The translations under genes were made by a program, and so were the position numbers. DNA of 64,000 nt from Brasilonema sennae CENA114 (GTDB taxonomy: Bacteria > Cyanobacteriota > Cyanobacteriia > Cyanobacteriales > Nostocaceae), in NCBI RefSeq assembly GCF_006968745.1, contig NZ_CP030118.1:6778284-6842283 (forward strand), given 5' to 3'. Positions within the stretch are counted from its first letter, which is position 1; the number at the start of each line of letters is the position of its first letter. This document shows positions 17,907-27,448 of this stretch, piece by piece. The notes under the pieces are model-generated. The model did no database searches. It was not told where the DNA came from and saw only the letters and a program-made list of their open reading frames with translations.

Positions 17907-18452
17907 TTATCTAAAACGATAACCAACACCACCACTGACGTTGAAAGCAGAAGCAGGGCTATTTTTGTAAGCATCAACTCCTAAGTTAGCGTTGCCATAA
18001 AGCATAAAGCTATTACCGACTTCTGATTCTATACCAGCAGTCAGGGCTACACCATCTTTGTTGCCCAACGGACTTGGTTTACCATCTTTCTCCACAAAAG
18101 AGTAACCAGCACCTAAATAAATATTGGTACCTTTAGCAATCCCTAAATCTGCGGAAATTTGTGGGATGATTGCAGTTGTTTCATTACCCCAAAGAAGTTG
18201 ACCACGTGCAGACAAAGGTGTGTCTCCTAATTTATAACGAGCTGTGACATTTCCACCAACAGCTGCGGCATCACCCTTTTGCCCACCATTGCTCAGACCA
18301 GCAGAACCACCAACACCAACATAGCTAGCGTCAGTACCGTTTTCTGTTGGTCGAGGCAAAGCAGAAGCTTGACCCGCCGAGAGAAAAATTGGAGCAACCA
18401 CAACAGACGACAATGCAGAAATTGTCACTAAAGACTTAAGCAACCGTTTCAT
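17907..18452 (-). CDS. Small outer-membrane beta-barrel-like protein
   Basis: A 181-residue protein with a signal peptide (about residues 1-31, cleavage after ASA). The mature part alternates polar and hydrophobic residues, with repeated GxG-containing strands (YVGVGGSAGL, VGGNVTARYKL, IYLGAGYSFV, VSGGVGYRFR), and ends in an aromatic-rich strand (GYRFR), as many outer-membrane barrels do. About 150 mature residues suit an eight-stranded barrel. I do not know a named family; function is unknown. It is monocistronic with a long AT-rich upstream region. Confidence 0.6.
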   Translation of the reverse strand: MKRLLKSLVTISALSSVVVAPIFLSAGQASALPRPTENGTDASYVGVGGSAGLSNGGQKGDAAAVGGNVTARYKLGDTPLSARGQLLWGNETTAIIPQISADLGIAKGTNIYLGAGYSFVEKDGKPSPLGNKDGVALTAGIESEVGNSFMLYGNANLGVDAYKNSPASAFNVSGGVGYRFR

Positions 18453-18731
18453 AATCTTTACCGATATTTTGTAGGTATTGATTTTAAATACATGTCGAAA
18501 AACTAACTACAAAGTTCCAGAAATTTTAGAAAAAATTTCCTTCTCTGTTGTTATTAATGCAGAAGATATCAAGTAATTTTTCTATATATAAATAAGACTT
18601 TTATTATTACACGGTGTTATTTTTTGATCCGGAATTTTATTTGGCAAAGTAGACACTTAGTTGACTGGCACATAATTTTCATAGCACAGATATGGGTTTG
18701 GGGCAATTTCGCGACATTCAGTCAGTTTTCA

Positions 18732-19595
18732 TTAAGGATTGCAGTACAGACATTGTGCTGGATCTGCCTCTTCTAATTCATCTGGAAATAGCTTATGTTC
18801 AGAAAATCCACATTTTTGACATTTATATACTGCTGCAATCGTGAGTTGTGTGGGTGCGTGACAATACGCGCAAGGTAATCCTTTTATTCTTTGAACTAGT
18901 TCAAAACCGGGACAAGAACAGTTGGGACAGGCGTGATTGAGTTTTCTGACTAAGTCATGAGTCGATGCAGCAATATTTTTCATCCTTGTGGGATTATATA
19001 AAGCCCGCATATCCGTTTCCAGATAAACTTTGCCATCTTTGGAACTGTTTAAAGCAAGTTGAACTGCTTCTACAAGTTCCTCTGTAGTCTTGATACCTTT
19101 GATCATTTCATCTTGACTTGTGGGTGAAGAACTCAAGCTTACGACTAGGGCATGTTCCGGAAAGCCAACTGCATCTGCAAAATCTTGCGCTTGTTCTAAA
19201 CTGTCCACAATCCGATGACTGAAGTTTGTTTGAGTAGAAATTTCTTGACCAATAATTTCTAGTCCGTTTGTTTTGTCTAATAAAATGACAACTTCCCGAT
19301 TACAAGGCAGAAATGGGCTAGCAGGGTGTGGACCAAATGTACCTTCACTAGCTATTGCTAAAGTTTCACCCATAGCTAATGCTGTTTCTGCTTTTAGCCT
19401 TGCTGCTTCGATTTGCGTTCCTATCCGTTTGATTTCTCTTGTAAATGTACCGAAAGAGTCAGTATTAAATTTTTGGGGGACTACAACTTTGATGCCTAAC
19501 TCTTGTTCAAGGATAGGAGCAATAACCTTTTCCTTATAGTGCATCGTTACCAGTACTGCTACTCGGTTGCTAAATAGAGGATGGTGATTCATCAT
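18732..19595 (-). CDS. DUF6671 family protein with C-terminal zinc-ribbon cysteines
   Basis: A 287-residue protein. The N-terminal part (FSNRVAVLVTMHYKEKVIAP, then NTDSFGTFTREI and ASEGTFGPHP) matches DUF6671, uncharacterised proteins of bacteria including cyanobacteria. The C-terminal 70 residues have four CxxC-type pairs (CPNCSC, CAYC, CQKC, CLYC), probably binding two zinc ions. The mixed fold resembles neither a kinase nor a classic nuclease. Context does not help: it sits between an outer-membrane protein and cmpA, all with separate promoters. Met2 is an equivalent start. Confidence 0.6.
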   Translation of the reverse strand: MMNHHPLFSNRVAVLVTMHYKEKVIAPILEQELGIKVVVPQKFNTDSFGTFTREIKRIGTQIEAARLKAETALAMGETLAIASEGTFGPHPASPFLPCNREVVILLDKTNGLEIIGQEISTQTNFSHRIVDSLEQAQDFADAVGFPEHALVVSLSSSPTSQDEMIKGIKTTEELVEAVQLALNSSKDGKVYLETDMRALYNPTRMKNIAASTHDLVRKLNHACPNCSCPGFELVQRIKGLPCAYCHAPTQLTIAAVYKCQKCGFSEHKLFPDELEEADPAQCLYCNP

Positions 19596-20110
19596 TCTTT
19601 ACAATCACTTAGATAAGATAAACCGGAGAGCACTCTTGTTTTTATGGGAGTGACTAATTTAGGTTCTTTTCTTGACTTTATAGTGATTTAGCGTCAAGGA
19701 AAACTTTTTTAAAATCATCAAGGAGTCATTGGTCAAGACAATAGTTACTATAAATGAAAAGTTATAGTTTTTTCTTACTTGGGCAAAAAGATAATAGTTA
19801 TTATTGAAAAAACTCTATGTAATAGAGTCGAGCCATAAAAGTAAATATTTAGTTAAGATTTTTCTTATAGGATCCATATAAGATTTCTTTAATGATTTTG
19901 CTTGAGACATTAACCACTGCTGATGAAAAAGTGGTAAGTTGATTTACAACAGTAAATTCTGCTAATGACAAACACCTCAGTTCATCCAACTGAGGCGCGA
20001 ATAGATTTCATATTAGGTGTGAATAACACATAAAAAAGCAATGAACATAATTGTTCTGTTGCCCTGATTTGGATACCCAAAAACAATTGTAATTAACAAG
20101 TTTTAATGTT
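19596..20110. promoter_or_regulatory. Regulatory region upstream of cmpA
   Basis: This 515-base AT-rich gap holds no gene. CTTATAGGATCCATATAAG at 19864-19882 has 6-bp inverted arms and could bind a dimeric regulator. GTA-N8-TAC at 19934-19947 fits the core of the NtcA consensus, although no well-placed -10 box (about 22 bases downstream) follows. I found no clear TTA-N7/8-TAA CmpR site by eye. The site identities are tentative. Confidence 0.35.
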
Positions 20111-21472
20111 ATGGCTGACTTTTCAAATCAATTTTCTCGACGTAAATTTTTATTAACCGCTGGAGTTTCTGCTGTAGGATCTGTATTCCTCAAGGGTTGT
20201 TTGGGAAATCCTCCCGACACTGCCAGCACAAGTCCAGTGCAACAAGTTGTTGCAACCAATATCAGTGCAGCAGATAAACCAGAAACAACCAAAGTTAAGC
20301 TAGGGTATCTGCCTATTGTTGAAGCTGCTCCTTTGATTATTGCAAAGGAAAAAGGTTTCTTTGCTAAGTATGGTCTGACCGAAGTTGATATCTCCAAACA
20401 AGCTAACTGGGGTTCGGCTAGAGACAACGTAGAAATTGGGGCTGCTGGAGGTGGTATCGATGGTGGTCAATGGCAGATGCCTATGCCCTATTTGATTTCT
20501 GAAGGACGGATTACAAAGGGTAACCGAAAAATACCCATGTATATCTTGGCTCAGTTGAATACTCAGGGTAATGGAATTGCGATCGCATCTAAACACCAAG
20601 GCAAAGGTCTTAGTGTGAAGATTGCTGGTAAAGAAACATTTTTTGCTCAGCTCAAATCAGCAAAAAATATCTTTAAAGCCGCCATGACTTTCCCTGGAGT
20701 GAATCAGGAGTTTTGGATTCGCTACTGGTTAGCAGCATCGGGTGTCGATCCAGACAAAGATGTTCAACTACTAACAGTACCAGCAGCTCAAACGGTTGCC
20801 AATATGAAGACGGGGTCGATGGATGCTTTTAGTACAGGTGACCCTTGGCCCTACCGAATTGTCAAAGATAAGATTGGCTTCATGCCAGTATTAACTGCAG
20901 AAATCTGGAAAAATCATCCAGAAGAATATCTTGCAATGAGGGCAGATTGGGTTAATCAAAATCCCAAGGCGACTAAAGCGCTGTTAAAAGGTCTCATGGA
21001 AGCGCAACAGTGGTGCGATAACTTTAACAACAGAAAAGAACTCGCTCAAATTCTTGCAAAGCGGAATTACTTTAACGTGCCTGCAGAGATTCTTAATGAT
21101 CCATTCATGGGTAAGTATGACATGGGTGATGGTCGCACTGTTAACGACAAAAAAATGGCATCTCTGTATTGGAAAGACGAAAAAGGTAACGTATCCTATC
21201 CATATAAGAGCCATGACCTTTGGTTTTTAACTGAAAGTGTGCGCTGGGGCTTTTTACCACCAGATACCTTAGCAAATGCCAAAACGTTAATAGACAAAGT
21301 TAACCGTGAGGATTTGTGGAAAGAAGCTGCAAAAGAATTGGGTGTTCCAGCTGCGGACATTCCCACCAGTACGTCTCGTGGTGTTGAAGAATTTTTTGAT
21401 GGTGTCAAGTTTGACCCTGAAAATCCAAAGGCTTATTTGCAAAGTCTGAAGATTAAGAAAGTGAAAGTTTGA
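20111..21472 (+). CDS. cmpA: Bicarbonate ABC transporter, substrate-binding lipoprotein
   Basis: A 453-residue member of the NrtA/CmpA family. The N terminus has a Tat-like SRRKFLLTAG followed by a lipobox ending at Cys30 (FLKGC), so it is an anchored periplasmic lipoprotein. CmpA rather than NrtA is favoured by the ligand region: AFSTGDPWPYRIV (239-251) and HPEEYLAMRADW (269-280), with Glu272 where nitrate-binding NrtA has Lys, and TFPGVNQEFW (193-202) instead of the NrtA His-containing loop. Bicarbonate is thus the likely ligand. It heads a cmpABCD cluster with its own upstream region and no nirA or narB neighbour, which also argues against nitrate. Confidence 0.75.
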   Translation: MADFSNQFSRRKFLLTAGVSAVGSVFLKGCLGNPPDTASTSPVQQVVATNISAADKPETTKVKLGYLPIVEAAPLIIAKEKGFFAKYGLTEVDISKQANWGSARDNVEIGAAGGGIDGGQWQMPMPYLISEGRITKGNRKIPMYILAQLNTQGNGIAIASKHQGKGLSVKIAGKETFFAQLKSAKNIFKAAMTFPGVNQEFWIRYWLAASGVDPDKDVQLLTVPAAQTVANMKTGSMDAFSTGDPWPYRIVKDKIGFMPVLTAEIWKNHPEEYLAMRADWVNQNPKATKALLKGLMEAQQWCDNFNNRKELAQILAKRNYFNVPAEILNDPFMGKYDMGDGRTVNDKKMASLYWKDEKGNVSYPYKSHDLWFLTESVRWGFLPPDTLANAKTLIDKVNREDLWKEAAKELGVPAADIPTSTSRGVEEFFDGVKFDPENPKAYLQSLKIKKVKV

Positions 21473-21522
21473 GCTCAATCATCACTCAATAAAAAACACA
21501 ACATTAGAAGAGGAAATAAACA

Positions 21523-22362
21523 ATGGTAACCCTACAAAGACGCTCTCGGACAAATACTGGTGATAATGCTTGGTTCTCCCGTCTGCAAAAGCAATATCCT
21601 GGTTTGATACCACCGATTATAGCGATCGCCATCTTTTTAGTTCTATGGCAGTTGTTTGCTTGGACTCCTGGTGCAACGCTACCAGGACCAATCCAGGTCA
21701 TACAAGACACTTGGATACTGATTCTGTATCCCTTTTATGACCGAGGCGGTACAGACAAAGGTTTATTTTGGCAAATCTTGGCAAGTTTACAACGGGTAGC
21801 AATTGGTTACTCACTTGCGGCAATTGTCGGTATTAGCTTGGGGATTGTGATTGGTACAAGTAAAGTCATGTCCAGGGCTTTAGATCCAATGATTCAATTA
21901 TTCCGAACTGTACCACCTCTGGCTTGGGTGCCGATTTCTCTTGCTGCATTACGACAAAACGAACCTGCTGCACTGTTCGTGATTTTTATTACGGCGATTT
22001 GGCCCATCTTAATAAACACGGCAGTTGGTGTAAAACAAATCCCTCAAGATTACAACAACGTTGCCAAAGTTCTGCAACTTTCTCGTCGGGAATATTTCTT
22101 TAATATCCTTATTCCTGCTGCTCTCCCCTACATTTTTACAGGTTTAAGAATTGCGATTGGTTTGGCTTGGTTGGCGATTATTGCGGCGGAAATTATCATG
22201 TCCGGTATTGTTGGAATTGGCTTTTTTATCTGGGATGCGTATCAGAATAACAAAGTCAGTGAAATTATTTTGGCTCTCGTTTACATCGGTGTCGTTGGTT
22301 TGATACTCGACAAGTTGATGGTTTGGGTACAGTCGAAAATTTTGCCAGAAGAACAGAAGTAA
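21523..22362 (+). CDS. cmpB: Bicarbonate ABC transporter permease
   Basis: A 279-residue inner-membrane permease with about six hydrophobic segments (about residues 25-48, 90-115, 130-175, 205-235 and 245-270) and the family EAA-type loop around NNVAKVLQLSRREYFFNILIPAALPYIFTGLRIA (about 182-215), where it docks on the ATPases. It pairs with CmpA and the two ATP-binding subunits encoded downstream. It starts 50 bases after cmpA with a GAGGAAA ribosome-binding site, so the four genes are probably one operon. Substrate assignment follows from cmpA. Confidence 0.75.
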   Translation: MVTLQRRSRTNTGDNAWFSRLQKQYPGLIPPIIAIAIFLVLWQLFAWTPGATLPGPIQVIQDTWILILYPFYDRGGTDKGLFWQILASLQRVAIGYSLAAIVGISLGIVIGTSKVMSRALDPMIQLFRTVPPLAWVPISLAALRQNEPAALFVIFITAIWPILINTAVGVKQIPQDYNNVAKVLQLSRREYFFNILIPAALPYIFTGLRIAIGLAWLAIIAAEIIMSGIVGIGFFIWDAYQNNKVSEIILALVYIGVVGLILDKLMVWVQSKILPEEQK

Positions 22363-22546
22363 TTGTTAGTTGCTTCTTGAGCGAAGAAGATTTATTTAAT
22401 GAACCGCGAAGGCACGAAGAGCGCAAAGAAAGAAGAAAAAGAGAAGATAAGTAATCTTGTCGCGGGAAAAGAGTGGTTATTCATCCTTTGTCATTAGTAA
22501 ATGGCAAAGGGTAAGAAACAAATAATAAAGAACAAGGGATAAAAAA

Positions 22547-24553
22547 ATGAGTGTTTTTGTTGCTGTTGACCAGATTGATAAAGTTTTTTCCTTAAGTAAT
22601 GGTGGTGAATATATTGCTCTTAAAGGAATTGACCTTCAGATTAAAAGAGGAGAATTTATCTCTCTGATTGGTCACTCTGGTTGTGGTAAATCCACGCTGT
22701 TAAATATGATTGCTGGTTTGGATTTACCAAGTGAAGGTGTGGTAACGCTAGAAGGAAGAAGAATTACCAGACCTGGTCCAGATAGGATGGTGGTGTTTCA
22801 GAATTATTCACTCTTACCTTGGCGGACAGTACGAGAAAATATTGCTCTTGCTGTAGACTCAGTGCTGAATGATTACTCTGTGGATGAGCGCAAGGCAATT
22901 ATAGAACAGCATATCGATATGGTAGGGTTGCGTCCTCATGCTGACAAAGCCCCAGCAATGTTATCGGGTGGACAAAAACAGAGGGTGGCGATCGCCCGCG
23001 CCCTAGCAATTCGCCCGAAATTACTCTTGCTAGATGAACCATTTGGTGCACTAGATGCACTCACACGAGGCAATTTGCAAGAACAGTTGATGCAAATTTG
23101 TCAAGAAAATCAAGTCACCGCCGTTATGGTGACTCACGATGTCGATGAAGCGGTGCTGTTGTCCGACCGAATTGTGATGCTGACAAATGGACCAGAATCC
23201 AAGATTGGAGACATTTTGGAGGTGGATATTCCTCGACCCCGTAAGCGGATGGAAGTGGTAGAACATCCTAGCTACTACAGCTTGCGCAGTGAGATGATTT
23301 ACTTCCTGAATCAACAAAAACGGATTAAGAAAATTAGGGCAAGGAAAACAGCAGCGATCGCCCGTCATGGTTTAGAAAAAGTCAACCTGGAAATAGGTTT
23401 CCTTCCCCTGACTGCTTGCGCCCCTCTGGCTGTCGCTAAAGAAAAGGGCTTCTTCGCCAAACATGGTTTAGATGAAGTGACTCTGGTGCGCGAAGCGAGT
23501 TGGCGCGGAATTACTGATGGGATTAGTGGCGGATATTTAGATGCAGCGCAAATGCCTTCTGGGATGCCAGTTTGGATGACAGTGGGAGGCGATAAGGGTC
23601 GTCCTGTACCAGTTGTTAGCGCCCTTACACTGACTCGTAATGGTAATGCTATTACCCTGGATAAACGTTTTTACGACCAAGGAATATATTCCCTGGGAGA
23701 CTTTAGACGATTATTACAATACTCTACAGACCAACGCCATACTCTTGGGATGGTTCATCCTTCCTCAATGCACAACATGCTGTTGCGTTACTGGTTAGCA
23801 GCTGGTGGAATTGATCCTGACTATGATGTTTCCCTCAAAACGATTCCTCCAGCTCAAATGGTCGTTGACTTGCAAGCAGGGACTATTGATGGTTACTGTG
23901 TGGGCGAACCTTGGAACCTCCGGGCATCAATTGAAGGAATAGGCTTTACCATCGCTACAGATTTGGAAATATGGCTAGGACACCCAGGCAAAGTTTTAGG
24001 AGTTCGGGAAGACTGGGCAAATGCTTATCCTAACACCCACGTCGCCTTAGTCAAAGCCTTGTTAGAGGCTTGTCGATACTGTGCTGATGAAAATAATTTT
24101 CCGGATATTCGTGAGATTTTATCTCGGCCAGAGTATGTCAGCACAAGTGAGGATTACATTCAACTTGGTGATCCAAACTCCTATGTATGTAGTCTAGAAC
24201 AACCAATGCGGCAGTATGCCCATCACCTATTTTTCGGAGATGGTGTGAATCGTCCCAGTCGAACAGAACATCTGTGGATGATGACTCAGATGGCACGTTG
24301 GGAAGACATTCCCTTCCCCCGGAACTGGTTAGAAATCCTGGAACGAGTTTGTCGAGTCAGTGTGTTTAGCACCGCCGCACGAGAACTCGGTCTACTTGAT
24401 ATTAAGTATAATCGCGGCCCGATTGAGTTGTTTGATGGCAGTGTGTTTAATGCTGATGATCCTATCGCCTATCTCAACAGTCTTGACATTAAACGCAATT
24501 TCTCAGTAGCAGAAATTGCTATTAACTCACGCCAGGTTTCAGCAGTTAGTTGA
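22547..24553 (+). CDS. cmpC: Bicarbonate ABC transporter ATPase fused to a solute-binding domain
   Basis: A 668-residue two-domain protein. Residues 1-260 form an ABC ATPase: Walker A GHSGCGKST (about 43-51), signature LSGGQKQR, and LLLLDEPFGALDAL. Residues about 280-655 are homologous to CmpA/NrtA (GFLPLTACAPLAVAKEKGFF, IDGYCVGEPWNLRA, HPGKVLGVREDW). In the NrtC/CmpC family this cytoplasmic domain is regulatory and senses substrate or a nitrogen or carbon signal. Length is normal. The cmpB-cmpC gap (184 bases) contains a copy of the dispersed AACCGCGAAGGCACG repeat, which may weaken coupling. Confidence 0.75.
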   Translation: MSVFVAVDQIDKVFSLSNGGEYIALKGIDLQIKRGEFISLIGHSGCGKSTLLNMIAGLDLPSEGVVTLEGRRITRPGPDRMVVFQNYSLLPWRTVRENIALAVDSVLNDYSVDERKAIIEQHIDMVGLRPHADKAPAMLSGGQKQRVAIARALAIRPKLLLLDEPFGALDALTRGNLQEQLMQICQENQVTAVMVTHDVDEAVLLSDRIVMLTNGPESKIGDILEVDIPRPRKRMEVVEHPSYYSLRSEMIYFLNQQKRIKKIRARKTAAIARHGLEKVNLEIGFLPLTACAPLAVAKEKGFFAKHGLDEVTLVREASWRGITDGISGGYLDAAQMPSGMPVWMTVGGDKGRPVPVVSALTLTRNGNAITLDKRFYDQGIYSLGDFRRLLQYSTDQRHTLGMVHPSSMHNMLLRYWLAAGGIDPDYDVSLKTIPPAQMVVDLQAGTIDGYCVGEPWNLRASIEGIGFTIATDLEIWLGHPGKVLGVREDWANAYPNTHVALVKALLEACRYCADENNFPDIREILSRPEYVSTSEDYIQLGDPNSYVCSLEQPMRQYAHHLFFGDGVNRPSRTEHLWMMTQMARWEDIPFPRNWLEILERVCRVSVFSTAARELGLLDIKYNRGPIELFDGSVFNADDPIAYLNSLDIKRNFSVAEIAINSRQVSAVS

Positions 24554-24599
24554 GAATTGTAGATTTTTGATTCTGAATTTTGAATTGGGAAATACTGAC

Positions 24600-25442
24600 A
24601 TGTACGAGCGCACTTTTTCTAACACTTACAGACAGTCCGGGGCAACAGCTACACACCAAAATCCTTTCTTACTGATTGAGAACGTTTCCAAAATCTATCC
24701 CACATCAAAAGGTCCTTATACAGTCTTACAAGACGTGAACCTCACCGTGAATGAGGGCGAGTTTATCTGCGTCATCGGTCACTCTGGTTGTGGAAAATCA
24801 ACTATGCTGAACATGGTTTCTGGGTTCGCCACACCCACCCACGGATCAGTGTTGCTAAATTCCAAACCCATCACTCAACCAGGACCAGATAGAATGATGG
24901 TATTCCAGAACTATGCTTTGTTACCCTGGTTGACGACTTCGGAAAACATTTACTTAGCGATTAACGCCGTTTTCCCAAGTAAGCCAAAAGCACAGAAGGC
25001 AGCAATTGTACGCGAACATTTAGCACTGGTGGGATTGACAGAAGCTGCTGATAAAAAGCCGACGCAAATTTCTGGGGGGATGAAACAGCGGGTTGCGATC
25101 GCACGGGCTTTAGCAATTCGTCCCCAAGTTTTAATCTTAGATGAACCTTTTGGGGCGTTAGATGCAATCACCAAAGAAGAATTGCAAGAAGAATTGTTGA
25201 AAATTTGGAACGAACGGCGATGCACAGTGTTGATGATTACTCACGACATTGATGAAGCATTGTTCCTAGCAGACCGTTTGGTAATGATGACTAACGGACC
25301 TGCTGCTAAAATTGGTGAAGATATCCAAATTCCTTTCTCTCGTCCGCGCGATCGCGCGAGGATTATGGAAGATCCAGAATACTACAGACTGCGGAACCAC
25401 GTCCTTGATTACCTCTACCGCCGCTTTGCGCACGACGAGTAA
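24600..25442 (+). CDS. cmpD: Bicarbonate ABC transporter ATPase
   Basis: A 280-residue single-domain ABC ATPase, partner of CmpC. Walker A GHSGCGKST, signature ISGGMKQR and Walker B VLILDEPFGALDAI are intact. The start is placed at ATG 24600 (MYERTFSNTY); a longer frame beginning at 24516 would overlap cmpC and adds nothing family-like. It begins 46 bases after cmpC. Together the four proteins form a high-affinity uptake system, in known cases induced at low CO2 by the LysR-type CmpR. No cmpR gene is seen in this window. Confidence 0.75.
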   Translation: MYERTFSNTYRQSGATATHQNPFLLIENVSKIYPTSKGPYTVLQDVNLTVNEGEFICVIGHSGCGKSTMLNMVSGFATPTHGSVLLNSKPITQPGPDRMMVFQNYALLPWLTTSENIYLAINAVFPSKPKAQKAAIVREHLALVGLTEAADKKPTQISGGMKQRVAIARALAIRPQVLILDEPFGALDAITKEELQEELLKIWNERRCTVLMITHDIDEALFLADRLVMMTNGPAAKIGEDIQIPFSRPRDRARIMEDPEYYRLRNHVLDYLYRRFAHDE

Positions 25443-25462
25443 ATGTGACAAACCTAAAATCT

Positions 25463-25487
25463 CGTTTCCAGGTTCTACCTGGAAACG
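25463..25487. terminator. Perfect stem-loop after cmpD
   Basis: CGTTTCCAGGT pairs with ACCTGGAAACG around a three-base loop, 20 bases beyond the cmpD stop. A related CCAGG...CCTGG hairpin lies near 4850-4866, so this is also a dispersed repeat. There is no T tract. Confidence 0.5.
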
Positions 25488-25558
25488 CAATCAAAATGCC
25501 CCCTCACCATTAAGTGAAGCGGTTTCGTTTCGTTTATAGTATTCTCTATTGCCACTAC

Positions 25559-26056
25559 ATGAAAGCTATGAGAATACTCATTTTAAAAATAACATTAGCA
25601 ACTGCAACAGCTTTAATTATCGCATTGACGGGAATAACTCCCGCTCATGCTATTACCGTGAACTTCAACTGGAATGGTAATAATAATTATTCTGCTCTTG
25701 GTTCATTTAGTTATGATGAAAACACCGCGCCAGCAACTTTTTCAGAAAAAGGGGCTGGACAGACTTATGTTTTACAATCGCTCAATGTTTCTTTCTTCGA
25801 TCCTCTGAAGAATGTTATTGCTACTTATAATAACGTTGTAGATGGCGTATCAATACCTAAATATTTCCAATTCAACTTCAACACCGTCACGCAAGAAATT
25901 TTTGGCTTAATAGATTTAGGAGGCGAAGTCGCTGGCGAGACTTATTTAAAAGGAACAGTTAATACTGACTTATCACTATTTCAAGTTCCTGAATCTGGTA
26001 CTGATGTAACAATAGACAGTAATTCAGGAGCTATTGTTGTTAAGCCTGCACCATAA
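25559..26056 (+). CDS. Exported protein of unknown function
   Basis: A 165-residue protein with a clear signal peptide (hydrophobic residues about 8-24, cleavage after AHA). The mature part has asparagine-rich beta-strand-like sequence (NFNWNGNNNYSALGSFSYDE) that resembles the head regions of cyanobacterial PEP-CTERM or Npun-type exported proteins, but no C-terminal PEP-CTERM anchor is present. The start ATG at 25559 gives MKAMRILIL; Met4 is possible. An upstream extension to 25514 reads through repeat sequence. I cannot name a family. Confidence 0.6.
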   Translation: MKAMRILILKITLATATALIIALTGITPAHAITVNFNWNGNNNYSALGSFSYDENTAPATFSEKGAGQTYVLQSLNVSFFDPLKNVIATYNNVVDGVSIPKYFQFNFNTVTQEIFGLIDLGGEVAGETYLKGTVNTDLSLFQVPESGTDVTIDSNSGAIVVKPAP

Positions 26057-26101
26057 CTGAGTTGTTCAGTGAAGTATTATAGCGTTAAATTGAAACTCTT
26101 A

Positions 26102-26139
26102 AAAAGGCAGATCCCACCCAAATCAAAATGATGGGTGGG
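26102..26139 (-). terminator. Terminator of the suf operon
   Basis: On the minus strand CCCACCCA pairs with TGGGTGGG (26113-26120 and 26132-26139), followed within a few bases by a run of Ts. It lies about 20 bases beyond the sufS stop. Confidence 0.6.
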
Positions 26140-26160
26140 GAGTGCGCTCAACATTTTTGT

Positions 26161-27429
26161 TCAAACACCCTCTAAGAAACCGCCAAAGAAATCTAACGTT
26201 TCCTTCAACGCTTTCACAAAAACATCTATCTCTTCACGAGTATTGTAAAAAGATAAACTTGCCCGTGCAGTCGCCGCAAGACCTAAATGACGGTGCAATG
26301 GTTGTGTGCAGTGGTGTCCAGAACGAATGGCTATGCCTTCTTGATCTAATAATGTCGATATGTCGTTAGCGTGGATTTCGCCAGCAGTAAAAGCAGCAAG
26401 AGCAGCTCTACCCAAACCTGCTACTTTAGGTTTAGGACCGTAGATGCGAAGTTGAGGAATTTGTTCTAACTGCTCAAACAGATAGCCAGTCAACTCAGCT
26501 TCATATGTATAGATTTTGTCCATACCAAGACTGCTAAGATAGTCTACCGCTGCACCAAGAGCAATAGTTTCGCCAATAGCTGGTGTCCCCGCTTCAAATT
26601 TATGTGGCAAATCTGCGTAGGTAGAATAGTCTAAAAACACCTCAGCAATCATTTCTCCACCACCCAAAAAAGGAGGCATTTCTCGTAGCAAGTCTAACTT
26701 GCCATACAAAAAGCCAATCCCACTTGGAGCACACATTTTGTGACCAGAAGCCACCAACCAATCACAGCCAATTTGCTGTACATTGATAGGCATATGAGGG
26801 ACACTTTGGCAAGCATCAATTAATACTCTAGCACCGTGTTGGTGAGCAATTTCGCAAATTTCTTTCACAGGGTTAATACAACCCAAAGTGTTAGAAACGT
26901 GCACCACCGACACCAATTTCGTTTTGTCAGAAACCAGCTTTTTGAACTGTTCTAAATCAAAAGTTTCTTCTGCAGCCAGTTCAACAAACTTCAGCACCGC
27001 GCCCGTCTTTTGGGCGACAAAATGCCAAGGTACTAAATTACTGTGGTGTTCCATCACCGAGAGGATGATTTCATCCCCTGGCTGCAAATTGCTCATTCCC
27101 CAACTGTAAGCAACCAAATTGATCGCCTCAGAAGCATTACGAGTGAAAACAATTTCCTGGCGCGATGCAGCATTTACAAACGCAGCAACCTTGTCTCTGG
27201 CAACTTCATAAGCTTCCGTCGCTTTAGCGCTCAGAGCATGTACACCGCGATGTACATTGGAATTGTACTGCTCGTAATAGTCTCGAATCGTATTGAGAAC
27301 AAGCAGAGGTTTTTGTGACGTAGCAGCGTTGTCGAAGTAAATTAAAGGTTTGCCGTTAACTTCTTGGTGTAATATCGGGAAGTCAGCACGGACTTGATCA
27401 GCAAGGGTTCTTTCTTGGGTATAAGTCAT
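26161..27429 (-). CDS. sufS: SufS cysteine desulfurase
   Basis: A 422-residue PLP-dependent group II cysteine desulfurase that takes sulfur from cysteine for Fe-S cluster assembly. The PLP lysine is in ASGHKMCAPSG and the persulfide cysteine in RSGHHCTQPLHRH near the C terminus. It is the last gene of the sufBCDS operon, 19 bases after sufD. Length matches the family. No separate SufE gene is visible here, so the sulfur-transfer partner must be encoded elsewhere. Confidence 0.9.
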   Translation of the reverse strand: MTYTQERTLADQVRADFPILHQEVNGKPLIYFDNAATSQKPLLVLNTIRDYYEQYNSNVHRGVHALSAKATEAYEVARDKVAAFVNAASRQEIVFTRNASEAINLVAYSWGMSNLQPGDEIILSVMEHHSNLVPWHFVAQKTGAVLKFVELAAEETFDLEQFKKLVSDKTKLVSVVHVSNTLGCINPVKEICEIAHQHGARVLIDACQSVPHMPINVQQIGCDWLVASGHKMCAPSGIGFLYGKLDLLREMPPFLGGGEMIAEVFLDYSTYADLPHKFEAGTPAIGETIALGAAVDYLSSLGMDKIYTYEAELTGYLFEQLEQIPQLRIYGPKPKVAGLGRAALAAFTAGEIHANDISTLLDQEGIAIRSGHHCTQPLHRHLGLAATARASLSFYNTREEIDVFVKALKETLDFFGGFLEGV

Positions 27430-27448
27430 ATTAGTTATGAGTCCTTAG

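Noticed and set aside
20111..25442. nrtABCD nitrate transporter instead of cmpABCD
   Set aside because: The binding-protein residues (Glu272 in HPEE, the GVNQEF loop, AFSTGDPWPYRIV) fit CmpA better, and nirA and narB are absent. Some doubt remains because of the NtcA-like site.
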